Shown: one piece after another, positions 12,844 to 24,540 of the stretch
Layout of the letters: every line of letters begins with the position of its first letter
How positions within the stretch are numbered: the stretch's first letter is position 1
NCBI RefSeq assembly: GCF_030463535.1
Contig: NC_132901.1
Location: 5,985,364 to 6,049,363, forward strand
Source: Salminus brasiliensis
Lineage: Eukaryota > Chordata > Actinopteri > Characiformes > Bryconidae
Reading direction: 5' to 3'
Length of the DNA: 64,000 nt
Position numbers and translations under genes: made by a program
Notes under the pieces: model-generated
What the model was told of the DNA's origin: nothing
Database searches by the model: none
What the model saw: the letters and a program-made list of their open reading frames with translations, nothing else

Positions 12844-14338
12844 CCTCCTGGAATTAATAACGAACAAAAAATCTTTCTAGCAATCTTCCATTATGTATTT
12901 TCGGTTGGCTGAGCTGCAGTTCATATACGTCACCACTAAGCGGCGCTCTAACACAGCACATGTTGCGTGCTCCGCTTTACCTACATCATTTTTCATTATA
13001 AAGGGCTTCAGAAGAGTATAGTAATGCTTCAAAACAGAGAAATTTGAAAGCAGGATATTCAGGACTATCAGCGTGGACTTACACTTTGAGAGAAGTCACT
13101 TTAAAAAGACTAAAAGGTAAAAGAACACTCCATCGCTATAATAACTAGTATAGCGCTACAGAGGCAGGTCTGACAACACTAGACCGACCGAGGGTGCTGC
13201 GAAGACGGTTAAAAGCAAATATCGGTGACGGCTGCAGAAGTTAGAAAAACAATGTTTTTTGGAACTCTGGGCGATTGCTGCAAACTGACGCGCAGTTAAA
13301 TGTTGTGAGCAAAACGATTTATTATTAAATTAAAGCTACATTTTTCTTTTTTTTCACCTGGTTGTTGTTCGAATCTTTCGTGCCGTACTGTTCTCCCTAC
13401 CTGATCGCTGACCGCTACTTATTCATGCTCTTTACACTCTGTTTACGTACGAGATGCTGTTTACAAAACCAGACTGATCTGCGTTAGCATACGCTCCTGT
13501 ACTCCCTGTTTTACTCTTCCTTTCGGTGCATTTACATTTACCACATTTAGTAGACGCTCTTATCCAAGGGCAACTTGGAAACGTGCTTTGCTATTTACCC
13601 TGGAATAACCGTAGCGAGTTTGAAATGACTAAAAATTCTTATATACTTCTAACCACAGATATTGTAAAACACAAGTCATTGCAATATTGTATGTCCTACC
13701 TATTCTGCACCAAAACCTTAGCCCATCTGTGTTTCGTTTTAATGTACAAAGCTGTATTAGTATAATGGAAATAAAATTTAATTGAGTTGTATGTTACTTG
13801 TCTGAACAAAATCTTGAATTTCTAATATGATTAACTTGTATTGGAAGTTAAGCCACGCAATGTAACCAAGGTTCAGACGTCCATATAATAATGATAATAA
13901 TAATAACAAGCCAAAGAACCCAGCTAAAGAACAGTTACACGTTCATTTGTGAGTGGCTTCACATACTCCTTTAGGGGGTTTTGGGAAATTCTGGAAAATT
14001 AGGGAAGATTCAAGAACTAGAAAGGAAGTATTTATCCTTATGAAGCTTTTGAGAAACTCACCCCTTGTTGAGGTGTCGAGGGTCAACAAACTGCATATCT
14101 CCCAGAATACACCTTGAGAAATCGAATTCAAGAAATGAAAGAAAGCCCTCAAAACTAATAAAGAAAGACATTAAAACTAATACCATTTACTTAGAATTTC
14201 GGAAATAACTGCATAATGGTTTTATATGCCGTTTTGGGCCCTTTTGAGGTAAGAAGGTGGGATTGTGTGCACTAACCATGATCTAGAAAAAAAGCAACTG
14301 GCCCAGGTATATATGCCAGACGTTTGGGCTCCCAGTTC

Positions 14339-14348
14339 GTGCTTGCTA

Positions 14349-14395
<47 letters not shown>

Positions 14396-14444
14396 GGCCC
14401 CTGCGCAAGGATGACACGCAAAATCGTGAAGCGTCCAATCTTTT
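14339..14444 (+). ncRNA. RNU6: U6 snRNA, array copy 9
   Basis: Consensus array U6 with intact promoter and terminator. Confidence 0.95.
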
Positions 14445-15939
14445 CCTCCTGGAATTAATAACGATCAAAAAATCTTTCTAGCAATCTTCCATTATGTATT
14501 TTCGGTTGGCTGAGCTGCAGTTCATATACGTCACCAATAAGCGGCGCTCTAACACAGCACATGTTGCGTGCTCCGCTTTACCTACATCATTTTTCATTAT
14601 AAAGGGCTTCAGAAGAGTATAGTAATGCTTCAAAACAGAGAAATTTGAAAGCAGGATATTCAGGACTATCAGCGTGGACTTACACTTTGAGAGAAGTCAC
14701 TTTAAAAAGACTAAAAGGTAAAAGAACACTCCATCGCTATAATAACTAGTATAGCGCTACAGAGGCAGGTCTGACAACACTAGACCGACCGAGGGTGCTG
14801 CGAAGACGGTTAAAAGCAAATATCGGTGACGGCTGCAGAAGTTAGAAAAACAATGTTTTTTGGAACTCTGGGCGATTGCTGCAAACTGACGCGCAGTTAA
14901 ATGTTGTGAGCAAAACGATTTATTATTAAATTAAAGCTACATTTTTCTTTTTTTTCACCTGGTTGTTGTTCGAATCTTTCGTACCGTACTGTTCTCCCTA
15001 CCTGATCGCTGACCGCTACTTATTCATGCTCTTTACACTCTGTTTACGTACGAGATGCTGTTTACAAAACCAGACTGATCTGCGTTAGCATACGCTCCTG
15101 TACTCCCTGTTTTACTCTTCCTTTCGGTGCATTTACATTTACCACATTTAGTAGACGCTCTTATCCAAGGGCAACTTGGAAACGTGCTTTGCTATTTACC
15201 CTGGAATAACCGTAGCGAGTTTGAAATGACTAAAAATTCTTATATACTTCTAACCACAGATATTGTAAAACACAAGTCATTGCAATATTGTATGTCCTAC
15301 CTATTCTGCACCAAAACCTTAGCCCATCTGTGTTTCGTTTTAATGTACAAAGCTGTATTAGTATAATGGAAATAAAATTTAATTGAGTTGTATGTTACTT
15401 GTCTGAACAAAATCTTGAATTTCTAATATGATTAACTTGTATTGGAAGTTAAGCCACGCAATGTAACCAAGGTTCAGACGTCCATATAATAATGATAATA
15501 ATAATAACAAGCCAAAGAACCCAGCTAAAGAACAGTTACACGTTCATTTGTGAGTGGCTTCACATACTCCTTTAGGGGGTTTTGGGAAATTCTGGAAAAT
15601 TAGGGAAGATTCAAGAACTAGAAAGGAAGTATTTATCCTTATGAAGCTTTTGAGAAACTCACCCCTTGTTGAGGTGTCGAGGGTCAACAAACTGCATTTC
15701 TCCCAGAATACACCTTGAGAAATCGAATTCAAGAAATGAAAGAAAGCCCTCAAAACTAATAAAGAAAGACATTAAAACTAATACCATTTACTTAGAATTT
15801 CGGAAATAACTGCATAATGGTTTTATATGCCGTTTTGGGCCCTTTTGAGGTGAGAAGGTGGGATTGTGTGCACTAACCATGATCTAGAAAAAAAGCAACT
15901 GGCCCAGGTATATATGCCAGACGTTTGGGCTCCCAGTTC

Positions 15940-15949
15940 GTGCTTGCTA

Positions 15950-15996
<47 letters not shown>

Positions 15997-16045
15997 GGCC
16001 CCTGCGCAAGGATGACACGCAAAATCGTGAAGCGTCCAATCTTTT
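15940..16045 (+). ncRNA. RNU6: U6 snRNA, array copy 10
   Basis: Consensus array U6 with intact promoter and terminator. The following spacer shares the AGAGAGGTCAC variant with the unit after copy 6, four units away. Confidence 0.95.
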
Positions 16046-17540
16046 CCTCCTGGCATCAATAACGATCAAAAAATCTTTCTAGCAATCTTCCATTATGTAT
16101 TTTCGGTTGGCTAAGCTGAAGTTCATATACGTCACCACTAAGCGGCGCTCTAACATAGTACATGTTGCGTGCTCCGCTTTACCTACATCATTTTTCATTA
16201 TAAAGGGCTTCAGAAGAGTATAGTAATGCTTCAAAACAGAGAAATTTGAAAGCAGGATATTCAGGACTATCAGCGTGGACTTACACTTTGAGAGAGGTCA
16301 CTTTAAAAAGACTAAAAGGTAAAAGAACACTCCATCGCTATAATAACTAGTATAGCGCTACAGAGGCAGGTCTGACAACACTAGACCGACCGAGGGTGCT
16401 GCGAAGACGGTTAAAAGCAAATATCGGTGACGGCTGCAGAAGTTACAAAAACAATGTTTTTAGGAACTCTGGGCGATTGCTGCAAACTGACGCGCAGTTA
16501 AATGTTGTGAGCAAAACGATTTATTATTAAATTAAAGCTACATTTTTCTTTTTTTTCACCTGGTTGTTGTTCGAATCTTTCGTACCGTACTGTTCTCCCT
16601 ACCTGATCGCTGACCGCTACTTATTCATGCTCTTTACACTCTGTTTACGTACGAGATGCTGTTTACAAAACCAGACTGATCTGCGTTAGCATACGCTCCT
16701 GTACTCCCTGTTTTACTCTTCCTTTCGGTGCATTTACATTTACCACATTTAGTAGACGCTCTTATCCAAGGGCAACTTGGAAACGTGCTTTGCTATTTAC
16801 CCTGGAATAACCGTAGCGAGTTTGAAATGACTAAAAATTCTTATATACTTCTAACCACAGATATTGTAAAACACAAGTCATTGCAATATTGTATGTCCTA
16901 CCTATTCTGCACCAAAACCTTAGCCCATCTGTGTTTCGTTTTAATGTACAAAGCTGTATTAGTATAATGGAAATAAAATTTAATTGAGTTGTATGTTACT
17001 TGTCTGAACAAAATCTTGAATTTCTAATATGATTAACTTGTATTGGAAGTTAAGCCACGCAATGTAACCAAGGTTCAGACGTCCATATAATAATGATAAT
17101 AATAATAACAAGCCAAAGAACCCAGCTAAAGAACAGTTACACGTTCATTTGTGAGTGGCTTCACATACTCCTTTAGGGGGTTTTGGGAAATTCTGGAAAA
17201 TTAGGGAAGATTCAAGAACTAGAAAGGAAGTATTTATCCTTATGAAGCTTTTGAGAAACTCACCCCTTGTTGAGGTGTCGAGGGTCAACAAACTGCATAT
17301 CTCCCAGAATACACCTTGAGAAATCGAATTCAAGAAATGAAAGAAAGCCCTCAAAACTAATAAAGAAAGACATTAAAACTAATACCATTTACTTAGAATT
17401 TCGGAAATAACTGCATAATGGTTTTATATGCCGTTTTGGGCCCTTTTGAGGTAAGAAGGTGGGATTGTGTGCACTAACCATGATCTAGAAAAAAAGCAAC
17501 TGGCCCAGGTATATATGCCAGACGTTTGGGCTCCCAGTTC

Positions 17541-17550
17541 GTGCTTGCTA

Positions 17551-17597
<47 letters not shown>

Positions 17598-17646
17598 GGC
17601 CCCTGCGCAAGGATGACACGCAAAATCGTGAAGCGTCCAATCTTTT
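17541..17646 (+). ncRNA. RNU6: U6 snRNA, array copy 11
   Basis: Consensus U6 and the last copy in exact 1601-bp register. The unit that follows has a small deletion near 18,585 and is diverged in its second half. Confidence 0.95.
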
Positions 17647-19136
17647 CCTCCTGGCATCAATAACGATCAAAAAATCTTTCTAGCAATCTTCCATTATGTA
17701 TTTTCGGTTGGCTAAGCTGAAGTTCATATACGTCACCACTAAGCGGCGCTCTAACATAGTACATGTTGCGTGCTCCGCTTTACCTACATCATTTTTCATA
17801 ATAAAGGGCTTCAGAAGAGTGTAGTAATGCTTCAACACAGAGAAATTTGAAAGCAGGATATTCAGGACTGTCAGCGTGGACTTACACTTTGAGAGAAGTC
17901 ACTTTAAAAAGACTAAAAGGTGAAAGAACACTCCATCGCTATAATAACCAGTATCGCGCTACAGCGGCAGGTCTGACAACATTAGGCCGACCGAGGGTGC
18001 TGCGAAGACGGTTAAAAGCATATATCGTTGACGGCTGCAGAAGTTACAAAAACAATGTTTTTAGGAACTCTGGGCGATTGCTGCGAACTGACGCGCAGGT
18101 AAATGTTGTGAGCAAAACGATTTATTATAAAATCAAAGCTACATTTTTCTTTTTTTTCACCTGGTTGTTGTTCGAATCTTTCGTACCGTACTGTTCTCCC
18201 TACCTGATCGCTGGCTGCTACTTATTCATGCTCTTTACACTCTGTTTACGTACGAGATGCTGTTTACAAAACCAGACTGATCTGCGTTAGCATACGCTCC
18301 TGTACTCCCTGTTTTACTCTTCCTTTCGGTGCATTTACATTTACCACATTTAGTAGACGCTCTTATCCAAGGGCAACTTGGAAACGTGCTTTGCTATTTA
18401 CCCTGGAATAACCGTAGCGAGTTTGAAATGACTAAAAATTCATATATACTTCTAACCACAGATATTGTAAAACACAAGTCATTGCAATATTGTATGTCCT
18501 ACCTATTCTGCACCAAAACCTTAGCCCATCTGTGTTTCGTTTTAATGTACAAAGCTGTATTAGTATAATGGAAATAAAATTTAATGTATGTTACTTGTCT
18601 GAACAAAATCTTGAATTTCTAATATGATTAACTTGTATTGGAAGTTAAGCCACGCAATGTAACCAAGGTTCAGACATCCATATAATAATGATAATAATAA
18701 TAACAAGCCAAAGAACCCAGCTAAAGAACAGTTACACGTTCATTTTTGAGTGGCTTCACATACTCCTTTAGGGGGTTTTGGGAAATTCTGGAAAATTAGG
18801 GAAGATTCAAGAACTAGAAATGAATGTATTTGTCCTTATGAAGCTTTTGAGAACCTCACCCCTTGTTGAGGTGTCCAGGGTCCACAAACTGCATATCTCC
18901 CAGAATACACCTTAAGAGGTCGTATTCAAGAAATGAAAGAAAGACCTTAAAACTATTAAAGGAAGATATTAAAACTAATACCATTTACTTAGAATTTCGG
19001 AAATAACTGCATAATGGTTTTATATGCAGTTTGGGGCCCTTTTGAGGTAAGAAGGTGGGATTGTGTGCACTAACCATGATCTAGAAAAAAAGCAACTGGC
19101 CCAGGTATATATGCCAGACGTTTGGGCTCCCAGTTC

Positions 19137-19146
19137 GTGTTTGCTA

Positions 19147-19193
<47 letters not shown>

Positions 19194-19242
19194 GGCCCCT
19201 GCGCAAGGATGACACGCAAAATCGTGAAGCGTCCAATCTTTT
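19137..19242 (+). ncRNA. RNU6: U6 snRNA, array copy 12 (5' stem variant)
   Basis: C to T at 19140 (U6 position 4), converting a C-G pair of the 5' stem to U-G. The remainder is consensus with a TTTT end at 19239-19242. PSE (19070-19089) and TATA are intact. Confidence 0.93.
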
Positions 19243-20735
19243 CCTCCTGGCATCAATAACGATCAAAAAATCTTTCTAGCAATCTTCCATTATGTATTTT
19301 CGGTTGGCTGAGCTGAAGTTCATATCCGTCACCACTAAGCGGCGCTCTAACACAGCACATGTTGCGTGCTCCGCTTTACCTACATCATTTTTCATTATAA
19401 AGGGCTTCAGAAGAGTGTAGTAATGCTTCAACACAGAGAAATTTAAAAGCAGGATATTCAGGACTGTCAGCGTGGACTTACATTTTGAGAGAAGTCACTT
19501 TAAAAAGACTAAAAGGTAAAAGAACACTCCATCGCTATAATAACTGGTATCGCGCTACAACGGCAGGTCTGACAACACTAGACCGACCGAGGGTGCTGTG
19601 AAGACGTTTAAAAGCAAATATCGGTAGCGGCTGCAGAAGTTACAAAAACAATGTGTTTAGGAACTCTGGGCGATTGCTGCGAACTGACGCGCAGTTAAAT
19701 GTTGTGAGCAAAACGATTTATTATCAAATTAAAGCTACATTTTTTTTTTTCACCTGGTTGTTGTTCGAATCTTTCGTACCGTACTGTTCTCCCTACCTGA
19801 CCGCTGGCTGCTACTTATTCATGCTCTTTACACTCTGTTTACGTACGAGATGCTGTTTACAAACCCAGACTGATCTGCGTTAGCATACGCCCCTGTACTC
19901 CCTGTTTTACTCTTCCTTTCGGTGCATTTACATTTACCACATTTAGTAGACGCTCTTATCCAAGGGCAACTTGGAAAAGTGCTTTGCTATTTACTCTGGA
20001 ATAACCTTAGCGAGTTTGAAATGACTACAAATTCATATATACTTCTAACCACAGATATTGTAAAACACAAGTCATTGCAATATTGTATGTCCTACCTATT
20101 CTGCACCAAAACCTTAGCCCATCTGTGTTTCGTTTTAATGTACAAAGCTGTATTAGTATAATGGAAATAAAATTTAATTGAGTTGTATGTTACTTGTCTG
20201 AACAAAATCTTGAATTTCTAATATGATTAACTTGTATTGGAAGTTAAACCACGCAATGTAACCAAGGTTCAGGCGTCCATATAATAATGATAATAATAAT
20301 AACAAGCCAAAGAACCCAGCTAAAGAACAGTTACACGTTCATTTGTGAGTGGCTTCACATACTCCTTTAGGGGGTTTTGGGAAATTCTGGAAAATTAGGG
20401 AAGATTCAAGAACTAGAAATGAATGTATTTGTCCTTATGAAGCTTTTGAGAACCTCACCCCTTGTTGAGGTGTCCAGGGTCCACAAACTGCATATCTCCC
20501 AGAATACACCTTAAGAGGTCGTATTCAAGAAATGAAAGAAAGACCTTAAAACTATTAAAGGAAGACATTAAAACTAATACCATTTACTTAGAATTTCGGA
20601 AATAACTGCATAATGGTTTTATATGCAGTTTGGGGCCCTTTTGAGGTAAGAAGGTGGGATTGTGTGCACTAACCATGATCTAGAAAAAAAGCAACTGGCC
20701 CAGGTATATATGCCAGACGTTTGGGCTCCCAGTTC

Positions 20736-20745
20736 GTGCTTGCTA

Positions 20746-20792
<47 letters not shown>

Positions 20793-20840
20793 GGCCCCTG
20801 CGCAAGGATGACACGCAAAATCGTGAAGCGTCCATCTCTT
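20736..20840 (+). ncRNA. RNU6: U6 snRNA, last array copy with degraded terminator
   Basis: The first roughly 97 nt are consensus and the promoter is intact, but the 3' end reads CCATCTCTTCC, so no run of four T follows. The next TTTT on this strand is near 20,906, so a Pol III transcript would run about 70 nt past the normal end. This is probably a decaying copy at the array edge; it could be a U6 pseudogene. Confidence 0.85.
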
Positions 20841-21140
20841 CCTCCTGGTACCAATAACGATCAAAAAATGCCCAAAACATCTTTCTAGCAATCTTCCATT
20901 ATGTATTTTCTGTTGGCTGATCTGAAGTTCATATACGTCACCACTAAGCACTCTAGTATCGAGCTACAGCGGCAGGTCTGACAACACTAGTTCGACCGAG
21001 GTTGCTGCGAATGCGGTTTGAAGCAAATATCGGTCGTGGCTGCAGAAGTTACAGCAACAATGTGTTTAGTAACTCTGGGCACTTGCTGTGAACTGACTCG
21101 CAGTTAAATGTTGTGAGCAAAACGATTTATTATAAAATTA
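20841..21140 (+). repeat. Truncated, diverged terminal U6 spacer
   Basis: Homology to the array spacer continues with many substitutions. There is an insertion AATGCCCAAAAC near 20,867 and loss of roughly 200 bp after 20,948, where CACTAAGC jumps to the CTCTAGTATCG block. Homology fades near 21,140 in an AT-rich stretch. The insertion and TTTTCTGTTGG are shared with the inverted copy at 26.6 kb. Confidence 0.8.
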
Positions 21141-21164
21141 AAGCAACAATTTTAACTACAGTGC

Positions 21165-21480
21165 CAGTGCCATCTACAGTTACAGATTCAGAGTGACTTA
21201 CAAAAGTGCTAGTTTGAATAGACAAAAAATTCAAAGATACCTCTAAGCTTAAACAAGTCAATAAGGAGACCATAATACTCTACTCTTCGCCCAAGTACTC
21301 TTGAAGGAGGTAGGTCTTCAGTCTGCATTTGTCTGTGTTGTGCGAGGCACTGTCATTTAAATTGGCAAGAAGCCACATTGACAGTAGCAGGGAATGGGCA
21401 AGGATTAATTTGTATTGTACAGTGAATGATTGCTGTAACATGTGTCTTTTTCTTGCCGTGGAAAAGGACATGAAGAGCCT
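21165..21480. repeat. Degenerate fish interspersed repeat
   Basis: CAGAGTGACTTACAAAAGTGCT near 21,190 and AGGAGGTAGGTCTTCAGTCTGC near 21,305 resemble recurrent teleost repeat segments, usually a non-autonomous DNA element. No terminal repeats are resolved. Confidence 0.4.
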
Positions 21481-21488
21481 GGAAGAGA

Positions 21489-21965
21489 GTGATGAGGCCC
21501 GGTGTCGACAGAACCCAACATGCTAGCAATGTGCAAGCTCTATGGCCAGCCAAAAAGACTGGAATTTGGCCAGAGTTACTACAAGTGCAAAAGTGTTTGT
21601 GCCAATGCTGCTGGCAAAGTGTGTCTGACTGGCTAGCAGAGCAGAAGAGGTGGGCAGGCCGGGACGCCACAAAGAACATGCACAGGTCCACCAAGCGGCA
21701 CAACAAAAGAAGGAAAGAGGAGGAGAAAGACAACAAGAAGATGGGAATCTCTGTCAAGTCAAGAAAATGGCCTGGTTGTTGTGAAATGCCAGTTTTGTGT
21801 CCAGCTACAATGAAAGGCCAATGGCCACAGACGCTACATGGGAATGCCATTTTGCTCTATTTTTCCAAGAGCAAGAATGCACATCTGTGGCTTTCTGAAC
21901 AACAGGAAGCAAAGAAGCCTGGAAAGCCAGTCAAAAGCAACAGTGTTGTTAAGAAGAGACTCTGA
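21489..21965 (+). CDS. Unidentified open frame, 158 codons, doubtful
   Basis: The longest single open frame between the array and NSUN7. The predicted product has a Cys-rich stretch (about residues 34-45), a strongly basic middle (KRHNKRRKEEEKDNKKMG near residues 70-87) and a basic C-terminus ending KSNSVVKKRL. An opposite-strand open frame of similar size covers 21353-21850, which suggests low stop density rather than coding on both strands. It is followed by AT-rich sequence to 22,150 that could be a 3' UTR. I recognise no family. It could be a retroposed gene fragment, part of an unknown transposon, or chance. Coding status is low confidence. Confidence 0.2.
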   Translation: MMRPGVDRTQHASNVQALWPAKKTGIWPELLQVQKCLCQCCWQSVSDWLAEQKRWAGRDATKNMHRSTKRHNKRRKEEEKDNKKMGISVKSRKWPGCCEMPVLCPATMKGQWPQTLHGNAILLYFSKSKNAHLWLSEQQEAKKPGKPVKSNSVVKKRL

Positions 21966-22030
21966 AGAAAACATCTTTCATGGACACTACCTTAAAATAA
22001 GCCTCCAAGCCTCTTTGCACTGAACAAAAT

Positions 22031-22740
22031 TACATATATCATTAAAAGAAATCATTATTTATGCTTCCTTTCAATATGTGTAAATATGTTTACACCTGTA
22101 TTTTTGTGTGATTTACCAATAACATGGTTTCTTCAAAATACTGTGGCTTTTAATTATGGTATTATAATAATGACAATAATTTCTCAGACAAAGCATTCTA
22201 ACTAATTTAATTTAAAACTAAAATATTGAATTAATAATCAAATAATTAGAAAACTAACAAATACACAAAGTAATACACCGCCGTGTTCTCCTTACAGTTT
22301 TGTTGACCAGAGCAACTATTCCCATGGCTCCTCAATCATGAACATTTCAACATCTCTGGATTACTAGTCATTCACACCTGTTTTCCATCCCTGTCTATGT
22401 ATATATACCAGTACCGTTAATCTTCCACTTGTGAAGTATTGCCAACTCCCAATAGTTTTCTTTTTGACTGTAGTGTTTTCAACCCCTGCATTGTCTTTCA
22501 TTTTCTGATTTATGGTTTTGCCCTTATTGGATTTGGTTATCTGTTTCTTTGTCTCTCTGGTTTTGACTGTTGGATTGTTTATAGTTGCCCATGTCTACCC
22601 TGTTACCTCGATTAATTGCTTAATTCTCCTCTGTCGTACTACCTCTGTACACACTTACACGTTGGCTTAGCAAGTGTAATTCTCGTACACTATATACCCC
22701 AGCTCTCAGGTGAACCAAATCAAAACATACAATGAACGTA
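22031..22740. other. AT-rich gap, possible LTR remnant
   Basis: No gene is recognisable. The T-rich promoter-like run with CACACCTGTTTTCC, TATATATACC and repeated GTTTTGAC/TTGGATT words resembles LTR or untranslated parts of fish retroelements and abuts the Gypsy remnant. No matching second LTR or target-site duplication is visible. Confidence 0.3.
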
Positions 22741-22889
22741 AATGGAACACATGTGAACCAAACAGAAAACATGGTGTCGTAAGAGGGTTGTCAACATAAA
22801 CATAAACTCAACATGGTGAGTGACGTGAACGCAGAGGCGGCCAGTTGGGCCCCCCAAAGGGGACGCCCCGGTCGCGGCCAGGAACCTGA

Positions 22890-23640
22890 GAACTTAAACC
22901 GTCCACCCGGTACGACAAGGCAGGCCGCGAAGCCCGCTGACGTGAGAGGCCCCCACAGGCTTCCTGGGGCGCCCACGAGGCCTGGGGGCCAGCTTATCCG
23001 GGCAGCGTTCGTGAAATTCCTGGACCAGGAATCCAGGAGATACTGCAGTTGGCCCCCACAGCGTCGGGAGTCCAGCACTCACCAAACCGTATAAGCGGGT
23101 GTCCCCTTAACTTCCACCGACCACCGGCCCCTCAACTTCCTCGTCCAGGGGCCCAGACACCACAGAATTCAACTGGGAAACATGGAAAACAGGATGGATA
23201 GGTGAATGTGGGGGTAAGCGCACTTTAACAGAAACATTGTTTATGTGTTTGATAACCTCAAAAGGACCCATGTACTTAGCTGCCAGCTTCTGAGAAGGGA
23301 ACACCGTACGGAGGTCTCGTGTAGACCCAGTGCGTATGACGGGGTCTCCCCACGCTTCTGATCGGTTTGCGTCTTATATCGCCGCAGGAAGGTCTGGATG
23401 TGCTGATGGGTCTTGGTCCAGATGGCTTCACTGCAGCGCATCCACACATCGACTGCTGGCACTCGGGTCTCCGCAAGGGCCAAGGGGCCAACGGGGGCTG
23501 ATAGCCTAAAACACACTGATAAGGGATTAGGCCAGTGGTCGCGCACCTCAGCGAGTTCTGGGCCATCTCGGCCCAAATCAGATACCGTGACCAGTCTCTG
23601 GGGTAGTCGTGACAGTAGAGTCGCAGAAACTTACCCAGCT
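22890..23640 (-). pseudogene. Gypsy integrase C-terminal and chromodomain fragment
   Basis: Frames switch near 23,480 and 23,290, and the reading is broken again before the chromodomain-like tail at 22,894-23,085. The recognisable order is [21 protein letters not shown], then [31 protein letters not shown] and HPVFHVSQLNSVVSGP. This order is standard for teleost Gypsy pol 3' ends. Confidence 0.85.
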
Positions 23641-23980
23641 CCTGGTTAGTGCACCGTCGGCAATGCAGAGAACGGAATACACCAATATGTCGTCCAGAAA
23701 GACCACCACGAATCGTCCGAGGTAGTCTTTCAGGACGTCATTGATGAATGACTGGAAGATGGAGGGGACGTTAGCTAATCCGTATGGCATTACGCGGTAT
23801 TGATAATGCCCCCTGGTGGTCATAAAGGCCGTCTTCCTCTCATCCCCCTTACTGATCCGCACGAGATTATAAGCGCTACGCAAATACAGTTTATAAAAAA
23901 CCCGGGCCCCCCACAACTGTTCGAGGGCGGACGGGACCAACAGCATAGGATATGGATAACGCTTGGTTATGGCATTAAGC
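23640..23980 (-). pseudogene. Gypsy reverse transcriptase fragment
   Basis: Fingers/palm portion of RT ending in the FLDDILVYS catalytic block (YxDD-type motif with Phe first). It lacks an upstream start and protease. Continuity is lost right after the motif, where an internal deletion fuses it to integrase-derived sequence. Confidence 0.85.
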
Positions 23981-24189
23981 GGGAGGAGTGGGAGGGGAGA
24001 AGTTGGTTATCAGACTGGATGTGTGGCACCAGATGCAAAGGTTTGCAGCAGGAGTCACCACAGACAGTCATCAGCTATACGGCCACTTAATTGGAAAGCT
24101 CTCTGCATGCATCTTGGCGTAGGATGAAGCAGATGTGGCTTGTCTCCGGGATTCGGTAGCAGGGCATTGTGGGTCTGATGGAGGAACAG

Positions 24190-24530
24190 CCTAACAGTAG
24201 GCTAAATGCAAAAGACACAATGTTTGCACCATGGTCCTGGAGGAACCATGCAAACACAGTGCAAGCAGAACACAAGTGCAACACAGAACAAGTGCATACA
24301 GACAGTACAACACAACACAGTGCAGACTAGAACGTTTAAATAAATAAGACAGAGACTGAGACAGTAGTGGGAAGTAGGGTTGTGCCATAAAATGTGCATA
24401 CAGTGTTAAAAAAACTGCAGAGTGCAGCACAGGTTAGTGTGGTACTCTAGCAGCTATTTTGAAATAATAGGTATAAAATAATAGGTCTGTGCAAAAACCG
24501 TGCAAACTGTATAGTATGTTTCCTTGGGTT
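24190..24530. repeat. Low-complexity ACAGTGCA-rich fish repeat
   Basis: Repeated ACACAGTGCA, CAGTACAACACAACACAGTG and GTGCATACAGTGTTAAAAAA words are typical of a dispersed teleost repeat. The family is not assigned and there are no termini. Confidence 0.4.
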
Positions 24531-24540
24531 TACAGGTACT

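Larger units (their letters stand above)
1..21140 (+). repeat. Tandem array of 1601-bp U6 snRNA gene units
   Basis: Seen directly: the same unit repeats head to tail from the left window edge. U6 starts lie at 1531, 3132, 4733, 6334, 7935, 9536, 11137, 12738, 14339, 15940 and 17541, each exactly 1601 bp apart, then at 19137 (1596 bp) and 20736 (1599 bp). The partial copy at position 1 keeps the same register, so 11 consecutive intervals have no net indel. Each unit consists of a U6 gene, a roughly 1.5-kb spacer and the promoter of the next U6. Spacers carry no convincing protein gene; the recurring open frames start at GTG or TTG and are broken in sister units. The array continues beyond the left edge. 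At the right it degrades into a truncated, diverged half unit ending near 21,140. Confidence 0.97.
22800..23980 (-). mobile_element. Ty3/Gypsy retrotransposon remnant, internally deleted
   Basis: Read on the minus strand from 23,980: an RT segment ([39 protein letters not shown], and catalytic FLDDILVYS), then directly the integrase C-terminal part ([56 protein letters not shown]), then a chromodomain-like tail (LVQEFHERCPDK). RNase H, the integrase zinc finger and the DDE core between RT and integrase are missing. Several frameshifts separate the pieces. The family is a chromodomain-bearing Gypsy element; the copy is dead. Confidence 0.9.

Noticed and set aside
1-21140. CRISPR-like or satellite interpretation of the periodic repeats
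   Set aside because: The unit is 1.6 kb, contains a defined RNA gene with promoter, and has no short repeat/spacer architecture.
21353-21850. 165-codon minus-strand open frame
   Set aside because: It overlaps the equally open + frame at 21,489-21,965. Its Cys/Leu/Phe-rich product looks like the complement of a purine-rich strand.
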